DNA of 49,267 nucleotides from Balneolaceae bacterium (lineage in GTDB: Bacteria > Bacteroidota > Rhodothermia > Balneolales > Balneolaceae): assembly GCA_007127745.1 (NCBI GenBank), contig SKYV01000178.1:1-49267 (forward strand), read 5' to 3'. Of this stretch, positions 48,387 to 49,267 are shown one piece after another (within the stretch, counting starts at the first letter, position 1; each line of letters opens with the position of its first letter). Made by a program: the position numbers and the translations under genes. Under the pieces are notes generated by a model. That model was given only the letters and a program-made list of their open reading frames with translations, did not search any database and was not told the DNA's origin.

Positions 48387-48951
48387 AATCGAATCAGAAA
48401 AAAGTATTTAATTTAAGGGTGTTTTTGCATTAAAGGCGCCAAAAATGACTGCTCAAAAACTATATAGATTTGCCAGGTTGTTAGTAATCGTTGACTTTTA
48501 CTAAAAAGTGGGCCTGTAATTCTGTTTAATGTTTGTCAGTTAGGTTTTTTTATGCAGTCCCCAATCAGTTCATATTTTGCTCTTAAGTTTACTTTTAGCA
48601 ACCCACTTGATTTTAAAATATCAAAGATTGGTCGGATGGCTTATTTAAATATAAATTTTTTAATATATCAATACCATCTTATCTAAAATCTTTAAGATTT
48701 TTTAACAATTAAGCCAAAGCAAAAATAATGAGCTGCATAGTTTTGTTTTAATTTCACATACGAGATAAACATCCATTTTTCCAGCAACTACGAAATTTAT
48801 GAAAACCCACAAATCGTACAACACTCTTACAAACTCAAAAATAAGTATCACGGAGTCCCAAAGAGAAGATATCAACATACTGACAAGCCAAATTAGATAA
48901 ATCCAATGTATAGAAAGGTGATTTTTTTCCGTGGGCATTTGCGGCTCTCAA

Positions 48952-49122
48952 CCTGGGCACGATCTTGAAATCTTGTTCAGCATGAAAACCAAAGGCCGCA
49001 TCGAATCCATTTTTATGAGCCTTCCGCCCCGCGTTCGCTGGGATTATGATTTTAAACCTATACCCGGCTCCGGTGAAGAAAAACTGCTTGATGTGTTAAA
49101 AAATCCGAGAGAGTGGATTTAA
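48952..49122 (+). pseudogene. hemF: Displaced second copy of the hemF 3' end
   Basis: GHDLEILFSMKTKGRIESIFMSLPPRVRWDYDFKPIPGSGEEKLLDVLKNPREWI* aligns to the HemF C-terminus; by hand about 19 mismatches in 132 nt (45601-45732 vs 48991-49122). Confidence 0.92.
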
Positions 49123-49148
49123 CACAAGACATGGTATTTCAACTGTCA

Positions 49149-49225
49149 TAGCGCAAACATCCTGTGTGTGCTTTGCCAATGATGGTACGTGTTGTATGAA
49201 TGGCACAAGCGAGACGCTTGCGCCA
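49149..49225. repeat. REP-like repeat unit (family A), second copy of the unit found before hemF
   Basis: TAGCGCAAACATCCTG...CCAATGATGGTACGTGTTGTATGAATGGCACAAGCG-AGA-CGCTTGCGCCA; closely resembles 44563-44640. Confidence 0.85.
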
Positions 49226-49267
49226 TCTCTGGTTAAACACAAATTTGATTTCAAACCTTCTCAAATT

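Noticed and set aside
1-49267. CRISPR array, tRNA or rRNA
   Set aside because: No regularly spaced repeat-spacer pattern, no tRNA-like T-loop/anticodon arms or rRNA segments were recognised by eye; a tRNAscan/Infernal run would be decisive.

Overview
The window looks chromosomal and mostly housekeeping. The lineage is probably Balneolota/Rhodothermota-like Bacteroidota; I infer this from the C-terminal NYPNPFNPTT...SGVYVYRL sorting domain and gene content, and no search was run. Main blocks: (1) glmM 3' end, yicC, gmk, rpoZ, coaBC; (2) an SSS symporter, an XTP/dITP diphosphatase, a ROK kinase and an FHS-type MFS transporter, then ppc; (3) an ECF sigma / anti-sigma cassette bracketed by two Spy/metal-sensor-like exported proteins; (4) a minus-strand operon of TonB receptor, metal-chelate-type binding protein, FecCD permease, ATPase and a TrmO(TsaA)-FmdE-Zn-finger fusion; (5) acyl-CoA synthetase, a DUF481-like protein and an erythromycin-esterase-like protein; (6) a small AT-rich accessory island at about 26.6-31.6 kb. 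The island holds a HEPN/MNT toxin-antitoxin pair, an unrecognised overlapping two-gene unit whose second protein has a HEPN-like RN-x4-H motif, a frameshifted higB relic with an intact higA, a Gp49-like/XRE toxin-antitoxin pair, and a dispersed-repeat-like hairpin with pseudoknot potential; (7) DDAH-like, DUF58, GH16, SDR and a two-component system; (8) a haem cluster hemH-hemA-hemC-hemD-[DUF559]-hemE-hemF, with repeat elements between hemC and hemD and around the DUF559 gene, and palindromic repeats before hemF; (9) a large T9SS-type exported protein, with a displaced second copy of the hemF 3' end on its far side. No rRNA, tRNA, CRISPR array or transposase was recognised.
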